Shown in pieces: positions 10,837-25,253 of a DNA stretch of 64,000 nt. This DNA is from Casuarius casuarius (lineage: Eukaryota > Chordata > Aves > Casuariiformes > Casuariidae): the NCBI GenBank assembly GCA_003342895.1, contig PTFA01000111.1, forward strand, positions 2,082,199-2,146,198. The letters are read 5' to 3'. Position 1 is the first letter of the stretch. The number at the start of each line of letters is the position of its first letter. The notes beneath the pieces were generated by a model. It did not search any database. It worked only from the letters and a program-made list of their open reading frames with translations, and was not told the origin of the DNA. The position numbers were made by a program, and so were the translations under genes.

Positions 10837-13800
10837 GTAAGTAGTATGAATCCATTTTTGACAAAGAGAATACTTAGAAAAGATCCTCTTTCTAATTGTA
10901 TTGAATATACTCAGAATAGTCNGCATAACTATTTGTTATTTGGGAAGAGAGTCCACAGACAGGAGGGAGGCAAGAGGAAAAGATAGCATTGTCAAATGCT
11001 TCTTCAAACTTGAGTGTCCCCCACAGAAATGACTGGTCACTGAAGCAGCACCTTGGTCTGAAGAATTATATTTGGCACCTCTTAAAATCTGAAAAGTAGA
11101 AAATGCCTTGATAAGGCATAGAGTGATGGGACAATCAGTGAAGGAATAGAGAGCGAGCATTAAGTGATGATGCGTGAAGGTAGCTACAGCAAGGTACCTT
11201 GCCTTCTTGCATTTATTCTGAAAGATCTATTTTGAGACAAAACTTTTAAAAAGCATTTGAGTTTCTACTAGAATAAAGATTTCCTCTAGTAATCTATAGT
11301 GTAAATGGAAATAATTGAGACCTCTTTTCATACTTTCTAGATTTGTACACAAAACATCTTTTCCAATACTAGCTGATATACTTTTAGAAAGAGCTTGCAA
11401 TAAGATTTTGGGGATTGGTGTCTGAAATTTTTTGTCTTTCACCTGTCAGTCCTAAGAAGTGGAGACTACAGGAAAGCAAAATTGCTTGGGTTATGTGAAT
11501 TGGTTTTCCCATCACTACTGAAAGTGTTTTAGTTTCACTTGGAAAATATCTGAATATATATTCAACTAGTTATAAGTTTTGTCCAGCAAAATGCTGTGTT
11601 CAATATGCAGAGGAGTTTGCATTCAGCAGAAGCTGAAAAANAAATGACAAAATCTTGGTTGCAGTTACACCATGCTGATTTAATGCAAAGTGTGATGGGT
11701 TCAGATACGGTATTTTCAATAATACGCATGCAATTTCACAGAAGTATGTTACATTTATTCATAGCAAAATAGCAGATGCTGTATTGTGTTAGCCTGAATG
11801 AATATATGTTATGTGGAAATATGCACTAGATGGGCAAGTACTTCTGACTGGAAAAGGCTGCAGTTGAGAAATAAATGTATTGATATGAATGAAAAGGTAT
11901 TGGCTTTGACAAAAAGTTACTGGCTTCTATAAATATGTTTTGAAAGAAAACCTATTTATATATAAAAATATAATTCTATCAGTTGGAAGATACTGTTATT
12001 GATTTCAAAAGCAATTGGCAATGTATTAGATTCAGCAAAATAACATTGGTTTCAGTGTGTGTTANATGTATCCATCTCCCTGAAATTATATTGTGTTGAA
12101 AAATGAAACAAGCTCAAACGCAACTCCAAGGTCTCTAGTCTCAAAACCTTTGTGATAAGCCCATATAGATGAACACTACCAGTCTTTAGCAGATCTTGAG
12201 GTTTTAGTTTATATTGTCTTAAGTTTATAGTTGTCTTTATTTATATTTCGGAGACTAACTTTTTAGTAACTTATTGCTGTCACTCATTCACAGCTCTTTA
12301 TTTTTTCACTCATGCACTTCATTACAGTTGTGCCTTTGCTTGAATAACTTGATAAGCCATGGTTTCAAGACATTTGTCCAATCTTTGGTTCACAGAAAAC
12401 TTGAAAAGTGTTTAAATAAGAAATATATTACAGACAAGAATTGAAGATGGGAAATTATTTTCCCCTGCCATGAAACAGAGGAATAGTGAAAATAATTTCA
12501 AGCACTTCTGGAACCTTTGAAATAGCTGGGCTGTTTTGTTTTTAGAGAGAACAAGAAAATAACTTTCTGGCCATAACGAGTAACACACTGGTAAAGTTAC
12601 TTGGATAGGATGTGTGAAACAGAGTCAAGTTGTTCTTCTGGTTCATATGAGGCACTTCACACTGGGACTATTTATGTCAGATTTGTGTCAGAACCTTTCA
12701 CCTGTAGAGAAAACCTTTTGTTCTCCTTCTCTGAAAAGCTATTTATATGAAGTAGAACATTTCCAATGGGAAGGATTGAAAGTCTATGACTTCCTCCTCA
12801 GAGAAGAAACAAAACCCACCACAAGCAGGAAGGCAAAGGTCCAGGTACTATTTCTGGTTAGGTGGATATTTGATCTGGATTTGACCTGAATTTATTAAGC
12901 ACTAGGTGGTTGTCGTCTCTCTTTCTTTTGCTGAAAAATTGGTGGAACTGAGATCCTTTCATCGATTAAGATTATGCTCAGACAATATGCTCCCACAAAA
13001 ATATTTTGGGGAAGCTATCAATTTCCATCAGCGTATCTGAGAATATATATGTTCAATAGAATAATTCCCAATAAATTCTGATGGAGGTAATAAAAAATTT
13101 CTGTAACGATATCCTCTGGTTGATTCATATGGAATCAGGTTTATGACTGTACCTTCCAATGTGCTCCTGTTCATCCTACTAGGGTACATTTATTACCTTT
13201 ACTAGGTTTTTGTTTCTATGAGTTCTGCAACATGCAGTAGCCTGGAATTAACATTTATCAATATTTTTAAGAGTGCTTACGAAGTGTAGGGTACAGTGTT
13301 TGGAAAACTGAACAGGTTTTACTTCAGCAAAACGAGATAGATATTCCAAAGAAAGAAAACTCAGCTCAAAACGTCTGTTAATATAACAGTGTGATCGATA
13401 TATCTGTCCTTTTATTCATTAATCCAAATAAGGATTTAAAACATTACTTTTGGTTGTCCATCTGAAAATTTTTATCCTGGCTCATGAAGAAATTGGGGGG
13501 AGGGGGAGATTTAACATTGTAAAACAAGAAAAATTAATCACAGGGGCCTATGTCTGAATATGATCATTAGCAAAGAAAAGCAAATTCTAGACTTTGATTT
13601 CAAAGAAGATATGTAAATTCCATGTGAGGAGAAAATGTTGACCATATAAATCAATAACGCACACAAATTATGTTGTTTCTGTTCCTGCTCTAAAAATTTA
13701 TCAAAGAATAAATAATTGTAGTAAAATAACTTTGTTACTTTCATTAAGAATATTCTTTGTTAGACTTTGGGAAAGCTTGCAATGCATTTTATTTTTTTAA

Positions 13801-15020
13801 GAGCCAAATGAGGGTCTATATAGTTAAATAATAAATTAATGTAAATAAAATAATAGCAACACATGAAGCACAAAGGGAATAGTGATACGATAGTGGTTAG
13901 TATGAAAGCAACACTCCAGCTCCCTGAACTCTGTAGAAAAATGTGTAGGTCCCCAGGTTTGATATAGTCTCATAATAGACCTTAGATTCACACTTGATGA
14001 AGATTTGAGAACTCCTCCTGGGAGAAGTAAGTCAGTAGAAAGTGTGTATGCAACATTCCTCTAGGCCTCTTGAAGATATGCAAATGCAAGCTCTGAGGGT
14101 CTGCTAGTATGGACATTTTTGTCATTGTAAAACCATTCTGTGGGGCAACTACCTTTGGGATTGTGTGTTGCTGATGCTTTGCTCATTCTGACTCAAGGAA
14201 GACGTGTGGAACATTTTTCTCTTTCTCTCGTCAGTCTGTGGCCTTGGAACTTCAGAGGACTCCGTGGCATGTTCGTAAGTGTGCCAATCTGGGAGAAGTT
14301 TCCATTTGTTATACAAGACTTTCACAAGTATAAAAGGTAACTTTTAGGGAGTCACCAGACTGAAAAAGGTTCAAATTCACTTTCCTAAATATAAGTTGCA
14401 GGAGATGAATGTCATCTTGGAGTAAAATGAAGTGTAATGAAAGACCAAAACGTTTTTTGATGAAGAGATCAGAAGGTCCTCCACTATTTGGATACACTCC
14501 TAAGTTTTACAGCTTTGATTTCATCAGCTCTTGCTCTTCTCACAGTGCATGTTGCCAATAAAACACATTCTTATCTATGAAGGGCATACTGGAATAAAAC
14601 ATCTTTATAGAGTTAAAACAGCATCCCCATGAGGGTGCACTACTGTAAGAATCTTGACTTAAAAATAATATTATTTCAGGTTACTAAAATAGTTTCTACA
14701 TAACCAAAATAAAATGAAATAGCTATAGACAATGTCATAAGGGAAAAAATTAGATAGGCAGTTAAGTTTTCAAAAAAAAGCATAGTAACAAAGGACCACA
14801 TTTAGAATAAACATAATATTTGATTTTGTTAAAAAGCAGAATGGGAACACAACATCTGCTTTATATTATTTTAATAACCAAGCTTTACTTTGCTGTATTT
14901 TGGATTGGAGAGGGACTGATCTGTATTTTGACCTCATTTCTTTCTTTGTTCTTTCCTGCTTCCCTTCCTGCACCACTTCCCATTAAAAAACTGGAAACAA
15001 AAAGTTTATATATAATATAA
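10837..15020. other. Unique non-coding stretch
   Basis: AT-rich sequence without recognised repeats or genes. Short G-run at 13496-13506. Single Ns at 10922, 11641 and 12065. Open frames of up to 91 codons (12614-12889) look like chance. Confidence 0.5.
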
Positions 15021-15026
15021 AAAAGA

Positions 15027-15038
15027 GTGTGTGTATAT

Positions 15039-15070
<32 letters not shown>
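15027..15070. repeat. (CA)12 microsatellite with 20-bp palindrome
   Basis: GTGTGTGTATATACACACAC (15027-15046) is a perfect palindrome that runs into an (AC)12 tract (15039-15062) and then ATATATAT. Alternating purine-pyrimidine DNA of this kind favours left-handed Z-DNA and slippage, so length polymorphism is expected. Confidence 0.95.
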
Positions 15071-18000
15071 GTATAAAAACCCAATGTTTTCTGTAACTTA
15101 GTGGATTTCCAGTGGACTGGAAATTCATACAGCTGCCCTGGAAGCTTGTTCCTGCTGTATCCTTTGCCTGGAAGACACCTGTTCAGTAATTATATGGCCA
15201 GCAGTACATTAACAACATTGCCTGCTGGATTGCAGGTGTTTGAATCTATAGGGAGAAGGTCATTACATTACCATTTCCCTCCATCTGGCCCTAAGAAAGC
15301 AAAGTATATATGGGCTGCTGAGACTGCTTACTTTGGAGGATGTTTCTCTGTCCATTTATCATAGAACAGCACATACCATATTTCCTGAATTTTTAAGATG
15401 CCAGTCATTATGAATTTTTTTTGTGAAAGAGTAGTTTCAAGTAAATCAATTTCCTCCTGAACTTGCACGCACACTAACAAAAGTACCTCTAAATCCATGT
15501 GTGTGCATTCCATTTTCTCGTCTGTTCGTACTGTAGCTTAAAGAAAAATGTTCCCTAGAGGATAGGGAGTTGGATCTGGAGTTTTACATCCCCTGATGTC
15601 AGTCTGATATTAGAAAAGTTGTTAGGAGACACTGCAATGTGGACAGGCATAAAGCACATGAGGCAAATATTCTATTGCTAGATACTGCCCTACTAAGTGT
15701 GCTTAGCAGGTATTTCTGAATATCTTTCCATACTGAGCCCGTCTGCTTGTGAAGTATGTTGATTTGGTGGGTAAAAACAGAGGAAATGTTTTAACTTTTC
15801 CAATCAATGTTTGTATAGCATTGTTTCTCTATATTCAGTGAGAGGTAATCACTGAGGAGGAAGAAAAAGTACTTAAGTCATAGCTTTCCTACTGGAAATC
15901 TGCTGGCAGCTTGCCACTGGCCAATCCACTGGTGATTCTGAAAGCTTTTTATTTTGCTTGCAACTGTCCAAGCATCTTTCACTGTTTCTACACAAAAAAA
16001 CCCCTAGATATTTAGCTAAGCAGGCTGCTAGAGCTGTGCCTCTGTGTCTCCAGAATGGAGAAAATCCCCCATGGGTAAAAGCCGAACAGCCCCAATTTAC
16101 ACGAGAAGTAATGGCTTCTAATGAATTATCTTGGCTGAAAATCAGGTTAGTATTTTCAAATGTTTAAATAGCAAGGTTCTGGAGCAACTTGCAAAGACTT
16201 TTTTGGGGGGGCAATTATTATGGATATATTTATGGGCAGAACTGTCTGAGATACTTGGGTAAAGCAGGAAAGGACTCAAGCCAATGATCCAGAACATCCT
16301 TTGCAGTCTTATCTTCCTACACAGTCAATAAAACAAAGGAGAATCTTCTCACTGGTGCAGCTACTCTCAAAGGGAAAGGTCTGGCCTACAAATACTAGGT
16401 TATTTGTTCTAACTGGTGACAGTTCAACAGAAAATTAGCAACAGAAATGAATCAGTGAAACCTTTAAGCCAAATATTAATACTATGTAAGGCTTATTCCA
16501 AAACATTCTCCTTCTTCCTTTTTACATCTCTATGGAAATACTAAAAGTGATTTTTACCAGTATATGCTTACAATTATAAGATCTCTTCTTGAATATAAAT
16601 ATTAAAGATAAAAATTTGTCTGTNGAAAAAGTTTTATTGTTGAAATGTTTCAATAAAACAAAACTTTCAACTGTGCAATGAAAACCAGAAACTCCTTATC
16701 AAAAACTTTTCAATGGTCTTCCTTTTCCAATAGAAGAGAGATTTTTATATTTTTTCTTTTTTTATTTTTTTGTTTCTTTTTCTTTTTCCTCATCTTCTTT
16801 TAATTTCACATAGGAGATTTAATGTTGTATCCCTAATTGAATAATGTTAATGTCTCAACCAGTATTCTAGTTGAGATCTTTCAAAGTAAGTTAAGCTGAC
16901 TAAGATGTAAGATGATGTGCCTACAAAACATGGAACCACAGAATACTGTCTCTTTCCATAGCCTGGGAAGCTAGGACTCTTATTTACCTTCTTAAAGGAA
17001 GGTGGAATGAATCCAGATATTTTATGGTCCAGCATTTTATTATAACAAGATTTTGGGGCATCCTAAGATTATATACTCTTCTGATTATATATATCTTGTG
17101 TTAAAGAGCTCACTTCTCACAGTGTTTTCAGTTTTTTATTTTTAAACTAAATTATCTTTTTCCTCTAAGAAATTCAGAATAATAACATATATTAATAGCA
17201 CTGCAAAACTGTGTAGAAGATACACGCTTACTTCTGGGAGGAACCTTGTTACGACAAACTAATGTTTTAGAAAAAGAGGGAAAAAAAGAAAAAAACCAGA
17301 AGTTCAGCTGTTTATCTTCTGTCAACAAAATATGATCACTATCTTTAGAATAAATCCTAAAAATGTAATGGAACTAAGTAATGAATAGAAATGCTGTATT
17401 TTCATTATGTCTTGAATATGAAAAATACTCTAGTGACCAAATTTTTTCTTCATATATTTATTTTCTTAGGCTGTTGTCCTATAAAAGCATGCATGAAGAA
17501 ATGTAATAATGATTACTCTTTCTAAGGCTTGAATACAGATGTCTGGATATTAGTATCATATTGACTTATCTGTAATGCTAAACGCTCTGGCTATATCTTG
17601 GCAAGATGCATATAAGCATGAAAAAGGATGTGACTCACTCAGAGAAAAGAAAACAACAAAAGGAAAAAGTAAGAGAATAGTAAATGGAAATGGAAGATAA
17701 TTGATGTGATGGAAATTAATGCATGAACAGCTTGGCATTTCTGTAGCATAATTCAGTGCAGTCAATACAGAAAGCACTTTGGGAAAGAGTGGAATGGTAG
17801 CAGATGAAATACAAGCAAACTGCTTTATCTGTCAAAGCAACCTGATCCCCAAAAATAGGAGCTTAAAAGCCTATGGGTTTTAAGTTCTAAAGAAGATGTA
17901 TGTTAATAAGGGATATCAAAAATGCTATTTTTTAAGTGTGTGTTCATGTCTTATTTCTTCTTTTGTAGTTGTATTTAAAAGGCATAAATTGGAGAAACAT

Positions 18001-20827
18001 TAGTTGAAGCATTTGCCACTACCTTACCTGACTTTGATGAGGTCCAGCAACTCAAAGCTTATTGAATTAAGTTAGTTTTGCACTAGTTCAGTAGAAAATG
18101 AAGAAAAAGAGTTTGGCAACCCTTACAGCCTGCCAAGCTGGCTGTACTTTGAAAGATGAACTTTTAAAATTTAACTTTTTCATGTACTTTTTATTTCATA
18201 ATGTGTAACAGATTTAAAACTGCATAAAACATAATAGAAAAATAAATGATTGTCAATCATAACATTTAGAATCATTCAAAATGATTACTTTAGCTTTTTT
18301 TCTTTGAAAATTTCAATATTTTTATTTGTATTACCATCTGTAATTTAATCCAAATGTTGAAGTCTCAAAATCATATGCTAATTAAAAACTCCATTCTCTA
18401 AAAAATTCGGACATATAAAATGAAATTTCTGATAAAAACTCTTAGCTGCCTTTAAGACTGTTAATTTTAAAACTGCTTAAGTGTTATTTAAAAAGAATGT
18501 GTATGAGACTATGAATTAATATGAAACTAACTTTGATTTTTTGTTATAATTACAGATACTAATGAAAAATCCATCACAACATTCCTACCTACAAGTGCAG
18601 GAGTTGCACAAAATTTCATTAAGTATAAAATATATGGGAATTCTAAAGAGTCTGTAACAGAGTAAAGAGAAACATATGGCATGGGAAGAAGACCAGAAGA
18701 AGATAGTTCATTCAAAGAAAAATACTGATCCTTTAGGTGTCTTTTAATATATCATTAAAGAGTAACTAAAATGGAATGAATTGTCATATTTTTCTTAGGT
18801 TTTGAACATGTTCCATGCAGGATGTTACTAAAATAGGCAAATGAGAAGCAACTTATTTTCATAGATTAAAAATGGACTAGAAATCAGAAAGTAATACTAA
18901 TAATAAAGGATCAGTTTGGATAATATAGAAAACAGACAATCAAATGTTTATGCCTTTCAAGAAAGCCACTGCTTCAGAAACATTCACTTACTTAATTCTT
19001 TGCCAAAGGTAGTTCACAAATCAATTTCAAATAAGAAATGCCTTGATCCAGAGCTTTCAAGCCTAGGCAGGAGAGAAAGAAGGAACTTGCCATTAATTCG
19101 CTTGCAAAATTTAATAATGCTACAGCTATTTAGTGACAATATTTTAGGGGTACTTGACAAACTCCTAATGTTCACGACATAACCAAAATACTACAGGAAT
19201 GAAGAAATACCACCTGTGTGTTATAGGTTTGTTTTCCTTTTATAATTTATACACAGGACTGCAAGGTATGAAACCTGCATAGTTGAGGCTTCCATATGAA
19301 CAGAGACTTTCAGATTCAGTGTATTTTTACCATCCTTTCACCAGTGTGTGGGTTCCACCTGTTCAGAGGGAAAGAGTAATTCAGCCATGAGAAAGCTCAG
19401 AGCTGAATTTACACTTCAGTTGCTCCTCCAGCCTCATTTGCTTGCCTGAATGATCAGGGCACTCAGAAGGCAGGGTGGGAGGGTAGCAGGACTGGAATGG
19501 AGAGATTCGGTGATACAAAACTCTTAAGGGATTCTGACTTCTTGTTTTAGAGGCTGTCTGCTTAGGCGGCTCTTTGGAATACTTAAAATACTGAGAAAGT
19601 AAGATTTCTCCCTGCTCTTTATCAAAGGAATTTAGAGACTCTATGCTTATTTTAACAAATAAAGACAAGACATGATTGTGCTTAGTACAGTAAAATGTGA
19701 GCCCCTACAGCTATAGGAAATCACAAATCCCACTACCTTTGTTTCTTCTTAATTTATTTTACCACCCTTAAGTTCTATTTAATGCAGAAAATGATCAAAA
19801 CAGTAAATATTTTGATGCAGTTTTACAGCATTTATAATCTTGGCCACCTGTCTGCCTGTTGCACTCAATATATGCTGGTAAATGCTAAAAAAAACCCATT
19901 GTGATTGATTATTTTATCTTATAGTCTTGACTGCTTTACTTGCACCTTGCTCACTACTTTTCTGCTGGAACTATTTCTAATTCTTGAAACCTTTATCTAA
20001 TTTTCAAAGTTTTCTGTTTTTCATAAAGCAATCATGTACAAAAAACACACTCTGGCACTAGTGTCTTTTTTAATTTAATGCAGAATTTCCTGCACAATTA
20101 TAGCTTTAAATCAAAAGGATGAAACTAGTCCTTTAAAAATGAGGTCCATTCTTTTATGATAAATAGGAAGAGAAAATCCAACATAGGTAAATATATGTAT
20201 GCAGAGTATTTCCACTGCCTCATGTATTTATTCTAACATAAGAGCAAAAGGACAAAGCTAAATTTTGAATTATGTATCACTTAGCTCTAGGCTCTATGCT
20301 GATAACAACATACTTTGCTGTTTAACTCTTCAGACATGCCTGTTAACTTTTCATCAATAATCTCAAGTCTAGTCCTCCATACTCATTTTCATACTTCATC
20401 CAACAACAAAACCTTAGAAATATCTCTTTCTTTTTCCAAAATTTTTAGGCCCCTCAGTGGGTTCTGTGCACACCATAATATAGCCTATATATTTCACTAG
20501 TAATATTTATGAAACTGTTTAAATAAGCTTTCCTTTTGCCTCTTATAAGCATGTTCCTGCTTATTCTCATATTCTTATATATATTCAGCTACTAACTAGA
20601 ACATTTAGCAAAGATTTACCAAACAATCTTGTCTAAGACTTCTGCTTCGACTTGCAGGGAAATCTCTCCTATAAGATTTCCAGTCCAACTTTGCCGAATC
20701 AAGCTGTTTTGAAAAGGTCAGAGTAAGTAAAATGAACCATCAGATCTCCAGAGGGCAGAGCAGCAGTATGAACTAGCGTTTATGCGTAGGTTTTAATGGC
20801 TTCATTGAAACGTAACCAGTTTAGTCT
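15071..20827. other. Unique non-coding stretch
   Basis: No gene or clear transposon. Contains a T-rich pyrimidine tract at about 16741-16804 and several AT-rich runs. Open frames (up to 95 codons, minus strand, 19381-19668) show no recognisable domain. Confidence 0.5.
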
Positions 20828-20938
20828 GTTGCCTGGTGGTTAGACATTCATTTGGGACGCAGGAGCTGTAAGTCTGCACCTTTCAGACTGAAAAGAAAGC
20901 TGAACTAGTGTCTCCCTGTCTCGAGGACTATAAACACG
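20828..20938 (+). mobile_element. Ancient tRNA-related fold-back SINE relic
   Basis: GCCTGGTGGTTAGACATTCA followed by TTTGGGACGCAGGAG matches the D-arm to anticodon-arm region of a tRNA (TGG-GGTTAGA A-box-like, then a GGGACGC stem). The B box near 20868-20880 is degenerate. From 20900 to 20938 a second stretch (TGTCTCCCTGTCTCGAGGAC and on) is roughly the reverse complement of the first, so the element folds back on itself. This resembles old tRNA-derived palindromic repeats of sauropsid genomes. An intact tRNA gene is excluded because the acceptor and T arms do not pair. Confidence 0.5.
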
Positions 20939-23900
20939 GTTCTAAATAAACCCCACCTTTTCCATGCTTTTAACTACTGCAGGCTACAATTGCATTTTAT
21001 CAAAACACAGAGTCCATCTTACTATCCTTCATATTTTCACAAGATCCTGCAACTGGGGCAACTTAAACCATGCCTTCCACTGAGGTAAACCTCTGGTGAC
21101 TTCTCTGAGATTCCAGAGGGGTGCAAGGCCAACACTTAGTCTCTAATTATAGAATAAGACCTTAGATTTTCAAGCATTTTGGATATGGAAATTTATTTCA
21201 TTTTATCCTCAAAATAACAAGTCCCTGTGCCTTCAGATAATATAACATAGATTTTACAAGACAATAGTGACAATATTTCTGAATGAATGATAGTATTTTA
21301 TATTTATTCAAAATTAAAATAGTGAAAAATATATTTACAAAGAAGAAGAAGCTNTTTATTTAATACACCTTAGTAAAGAAGCTTCTCTGTAGACCTAACT
21401 TTCAGAAAGTGTTTTGACTGATTGTCTTAAAAAAAAAGATAATGCCAGTCAGTCTTTCATAAACTGTATAGAAGGTATATTCAGGACATTTTGCCTTTTG
21501 CATAGGCTCTTTAACAATTATTCTTCCATAATTAGTATTTTGGCTACTGAAATTCACGATTTTCACAAATAGGATTACATTTACGTGCATAGGTACAGCA
21601 TCTGAAGCAAATGCAAAATAATATACTATTTGTTTCTATTTTGACACAGACTAATAAATGATATTTTCATAATATCAAATGTTAACTGAATGAATCTGGT
21701 GAGAAAAGCACAGTAGAACTATGAATAATAATATCTGTACTTAATATTGTGGTATAGTCTTCTATGGTCTAGCCAAGGCTATGCAAAAAATTAATTTTTT
21801 GGTTCACTGTTCAACTCAGAAAAAAAATTAAGGTCAAATCTGGAAAAGTTTTTAATTAAACCATACGTTTCACCTGACATCTTCTCCTTACAGTATTCAT
21901 TTCTGTTTCTACTGCTCTTTTACAATATCAAATAAAGAAATCTAGGTATTTTTAAATAAAAAGTATCAGACTTTTTTTCCTTTATCAAAATATATTTCAA
22001 AATATGTTTCATTTAAATAAATTACATTGCTTGCTTGTCTTGTGATTTATGTTTGGCTGAAACAATTCAATGATAATCTGTAAATGATTCAGTTCACTAA
22101 ACTGGATTTTCTGAGTAAAAAATTCAACATTACAGGCATTTCTGAGACAGATATACTTCCCAAGAAAACAGAAAACTCTGTAAACTCTGTCTCTGACCCA
22201 TGTCATTTAAGGAAGCATTTTGTACATCAGGTCATATTCCAGAGCAGGACCATACAGCAGGGTTTCAGGTAGAAAAAGGCAGATTTTATGACATTAAGCA
22301 GCTCCAGGATGTGACATGAATGTCTAAAGAAAGCTTCATTTTGCTTGAAAGAGTTGAAATGCCCAGATTGCAAGACCAGGAGATGAGGCTGGAAGGAGGA
22401 ATAATGCTTCGTAAACCTGTCCAGTGCATCCATGCTTGAATCTCTTTTGATTTGTGACTTAAGAGGCATATGTATCTCATGTGAGACTGGGCTACAAGAG
22501 ACGTTCTGTCATTGACTTGCCACTCTGGGAGTCTCACCGGTTTTCAGTCACCTTTCTGTTAGTTAGGATTAGTTAGGAAGGTTTTCAACCAGCAAAACAT
22601 CTACCTGTATGGTTAGTATCACTTCCCTGGGAGTGTTATGCTTTCCTTCCCTTCCAGACTGTATGAGCAGAGCTGTAGTCCTCTGCTCTTCTAGATGCCT
22701 GAATCTGACAACAACTCAGAGTCTCCAAAAAGTTCAGGTAGTCATTTTACATCTGAGTAAACAGGGGTGTGAGGCATACATGGTCATATCCATCGGTTCT
22801 CTCACTTCAGCTCTCTGCGATATTTTTACCAGTGAATTGAGGGAGAAGTTGATGCATCTTGAGCATCTTGACTGTGGGGAAATACTGGGAGAACTATCAA
22901 CATAGATTGGTTTAGCCTTCATTCTAGCAGAAAATCAGGCCACTTACCAGTGCATCCCAAAATAGCAGCCGGTCTGGGTATAAAGCACCAGAAATGTATT
23001 AGAGAATATTTCACATGTACTTCAGCAGGTTGGTGAGAGTATCCAAATAAAAGCATGAATTAAATGAACATATATCCACTGGATTCCTCTCTTGTTCAAA
23101 ATAACTTTGGATTTAGGGCAGAACAACTAACAGAACAGTTATTAAAGCTCTGATATTTTGTTCTAACAAACTTAAAGTATAAACCATTATTATAGGTTGA
23201 TATGAAAGGGTATCTCGTTCTACTCACCAGATAATTATCTAGAACCACAGTTCCCAAAAGAGGCATTAAAATCACCAGAGGATACCCCATTATTTGCTAA
23301 GAGAAGAGGAGCTGATTTTGGACTTTCTTCAGTTAGGCGAACGACTTCAGTGTATGCTATGGGAATATGTTTACATGTTCAGAGCACTTCATACTTGGCA
23401 GTACTTTCTTCCAGAAACTGAAAAAATAGCACAACTGTATAAACATTGTAATGAAAAGTTTGTTAGAAAGGCTGGCATAATATCANTCCATATTGTTGGT
23501 GCAGATTCTGTATACAATTCTGTAAATGAATATAAGCTTAGAAAAGTTGCTAACTTAAAACTGATGTAAGAATGAGGGAAATCAATTCGGTATTAAGGAA
23601 TTTCACATTTACAATCTCTCTATTTATTCCAAAGCTGATACATGAGCTTACTTTTGTAGCTGACTATAGGATCTCATAAATGCGTGTTATGAATACAATG
23701 AACAGGTACAGTGCCTTTTCATGCCAAAAATTCGTCCCTAGCCCGACTATATTGTCAAGTTTTCATTACCTCTTATCCGGAGAAGAGCCACAAGTATCTT
23801 GGGAAAAAAAAAATCTGTCTGTACAAAATAAATCCTCTAACTTTGCTCCTGCTAAAATGAATCTGTGCCTTCAATCAGATAGTGATGCCACTACGCAGAT

Positions 23901-24433
23901 AAGCAATCGCAGATAAATTACACTTGCAAATTGTGTTGCAAAAAGGAAAGTCATTCATCTGAAAATTTACTGGGATGGATTTATCTAGCTATTATAGTCT
24001 TCTCAGTTCTTCATGGCAGTTTGTTACATGAAATGTCATAGCCTCGTATGGATGACGGCCTCTATACTAAGGTTACCTAACACATACCAATATAGAGAAA
24101 CATGAAACTGCTTTATTGTTCTTTTTCCTCTCAATGAGTATTGACATCAAATATGACACTAAGACTTTTAAACTAGAAATTTTTAAGGCAAAAGAGACTT
24201 CTATTTCATGAAAATCCATTTAAGTTTCACTGAGCTACAACCTGTCAGAAACTGTCACTGCCTGTCTGTGGTTTGTGTAATACAGCTTGTTGGGCTTAAG
24301 TTTTGGCAGTGAGACAGAACCCCTACAGCTGCTCATGGGCAGTGCCCATAGCATCTCACATCAATACTTTAGACAGGTCAGATTCTGGAAAAAATGCAGA
24401 GAAAAACAAGTCTTCTCATCAAAAGGTAGGAGA
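20939..24433. other. Unique non-coding stretch
   Basis: No gene recognised. 22227-22922 has a cluster of overlapping open frames on both strands (up to 98 codons on plus, 22609-22905) and slightly higher GC, but no domain or splice structure I can defend. Confidence 0.45.
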
Positions 24434-24592
24434 AGTAGTGGCCTATGGATAGAGTCCTGGCCTGAGTTCCTTAAACATTAGTCCTTAAATCTTAAATCAA
24501 CAATGTTAAATAAATAACCTTAAATTAATCATTTCTACTGTCAGAACCCAGGGTCCTCCAGCTTTAATGGGAAGATAATAACATCACCGAAC
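24434..24592 (+). mobile_element. MIR/CORE-SINE-like relic, plus strand
   Basis: The left part, GTGGCCTATGGATAGAGTCC then TGGCCTGAG, matches the tRNA-derived head of MIR-type SINEs. The right part, CCAGCTTTAATGGGAAGATAATAACATCACC in diverged form (24558-24588), matches the segment that in intact copies reads as a C-rich block, then TGTAAAATGGGGATAATAA. The middle is badly eroded and contains an unrelated AT-rich patch. An ancient amniote-wide SINE is the most likely source. Confidence 0.5.
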
Positions 24593-25243
24593 GTCCCGTA
24601 TTTTACACANATCTTTCCATCAGTTAATGGAGTAGCTGGCAAGTGGAATTATTAAAACACCTTCTGGGGATGCAGAAATTTGCCCACACTAGAAAACAAG
24701 AGGTATTGACTTTTTCTACAGACTAGCATTAAGAAGAGCCAAATTCTAACTGAATGATTACAAAACAGAGAGACAGAAAAATGAATGTCTGTAAGGAAAA
24801 CCTTCAGGTCTGCCAGTGGTTTCTATGAAAGATCTTCTATATGTTTGTCTTTGCCAGCTTGGCTCCACAGAAGTGCTCTTCACATTTAATCTAAACATTG
24901 TTTTAGTGTACAGTGTAGTCCTTTCTAAGGACAGATTCATACAGGTTAACACCTTCAGGACAAACACTACAAGACTTCTTTAGAAGTTCAGGGATTGTTC
25001 TGATGAAGATAAAAAATAACATAAATAATAATTATACCGCATACTTACTTTTAATTATATCTTAGAAATGTTGTATACAAGCATATAAGCATACAAGGTT
25101 GAAGTTAAATCTTTTGTTATCAGGCCATTCTAGGAAAAAAAAAATGCTTGTGCTTTGGTTGTGTGTGCTATTAGGCAGATAAAATTTCATGATCATTTCT
25201 TTTATTCACATGCTCCCTGCCCCNTTTAGTGCATGTGATGAAC

Positions 25244-25253
25244 TATATAAAAG
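25244..25253 (+). promoter_or_regulatory. TATA-box-like sequence
   Basis: TATATAAAAG followed by GAG is a strong match to the metazoan TATA consensus in a locally mixed-composition stretch. No transcript or open frame can be linked to it, so it may be fortuitous in AT-rich DNA. Confidence 0.15.

Noticed and set aside
5598..14733. TAGCTATAGACAAT shared between about 5604 and 14720
   Set aside because: A 14-base match between two places in 64 kb of AT-rich DNA is expected several times by chance.
20828..20880. Functional tRNA gene
   Set aside because: Only the D-arm/anticodon-like part is present. The acceptor and T arms do not pair and the B box is degraded.
22609..22905. 98-codon plus-strand open frame with an ATG
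   Set aside because: No signal peptide, domain or repeat homology. The length is not exceptional, and an overlapping frame exists on the other strand.
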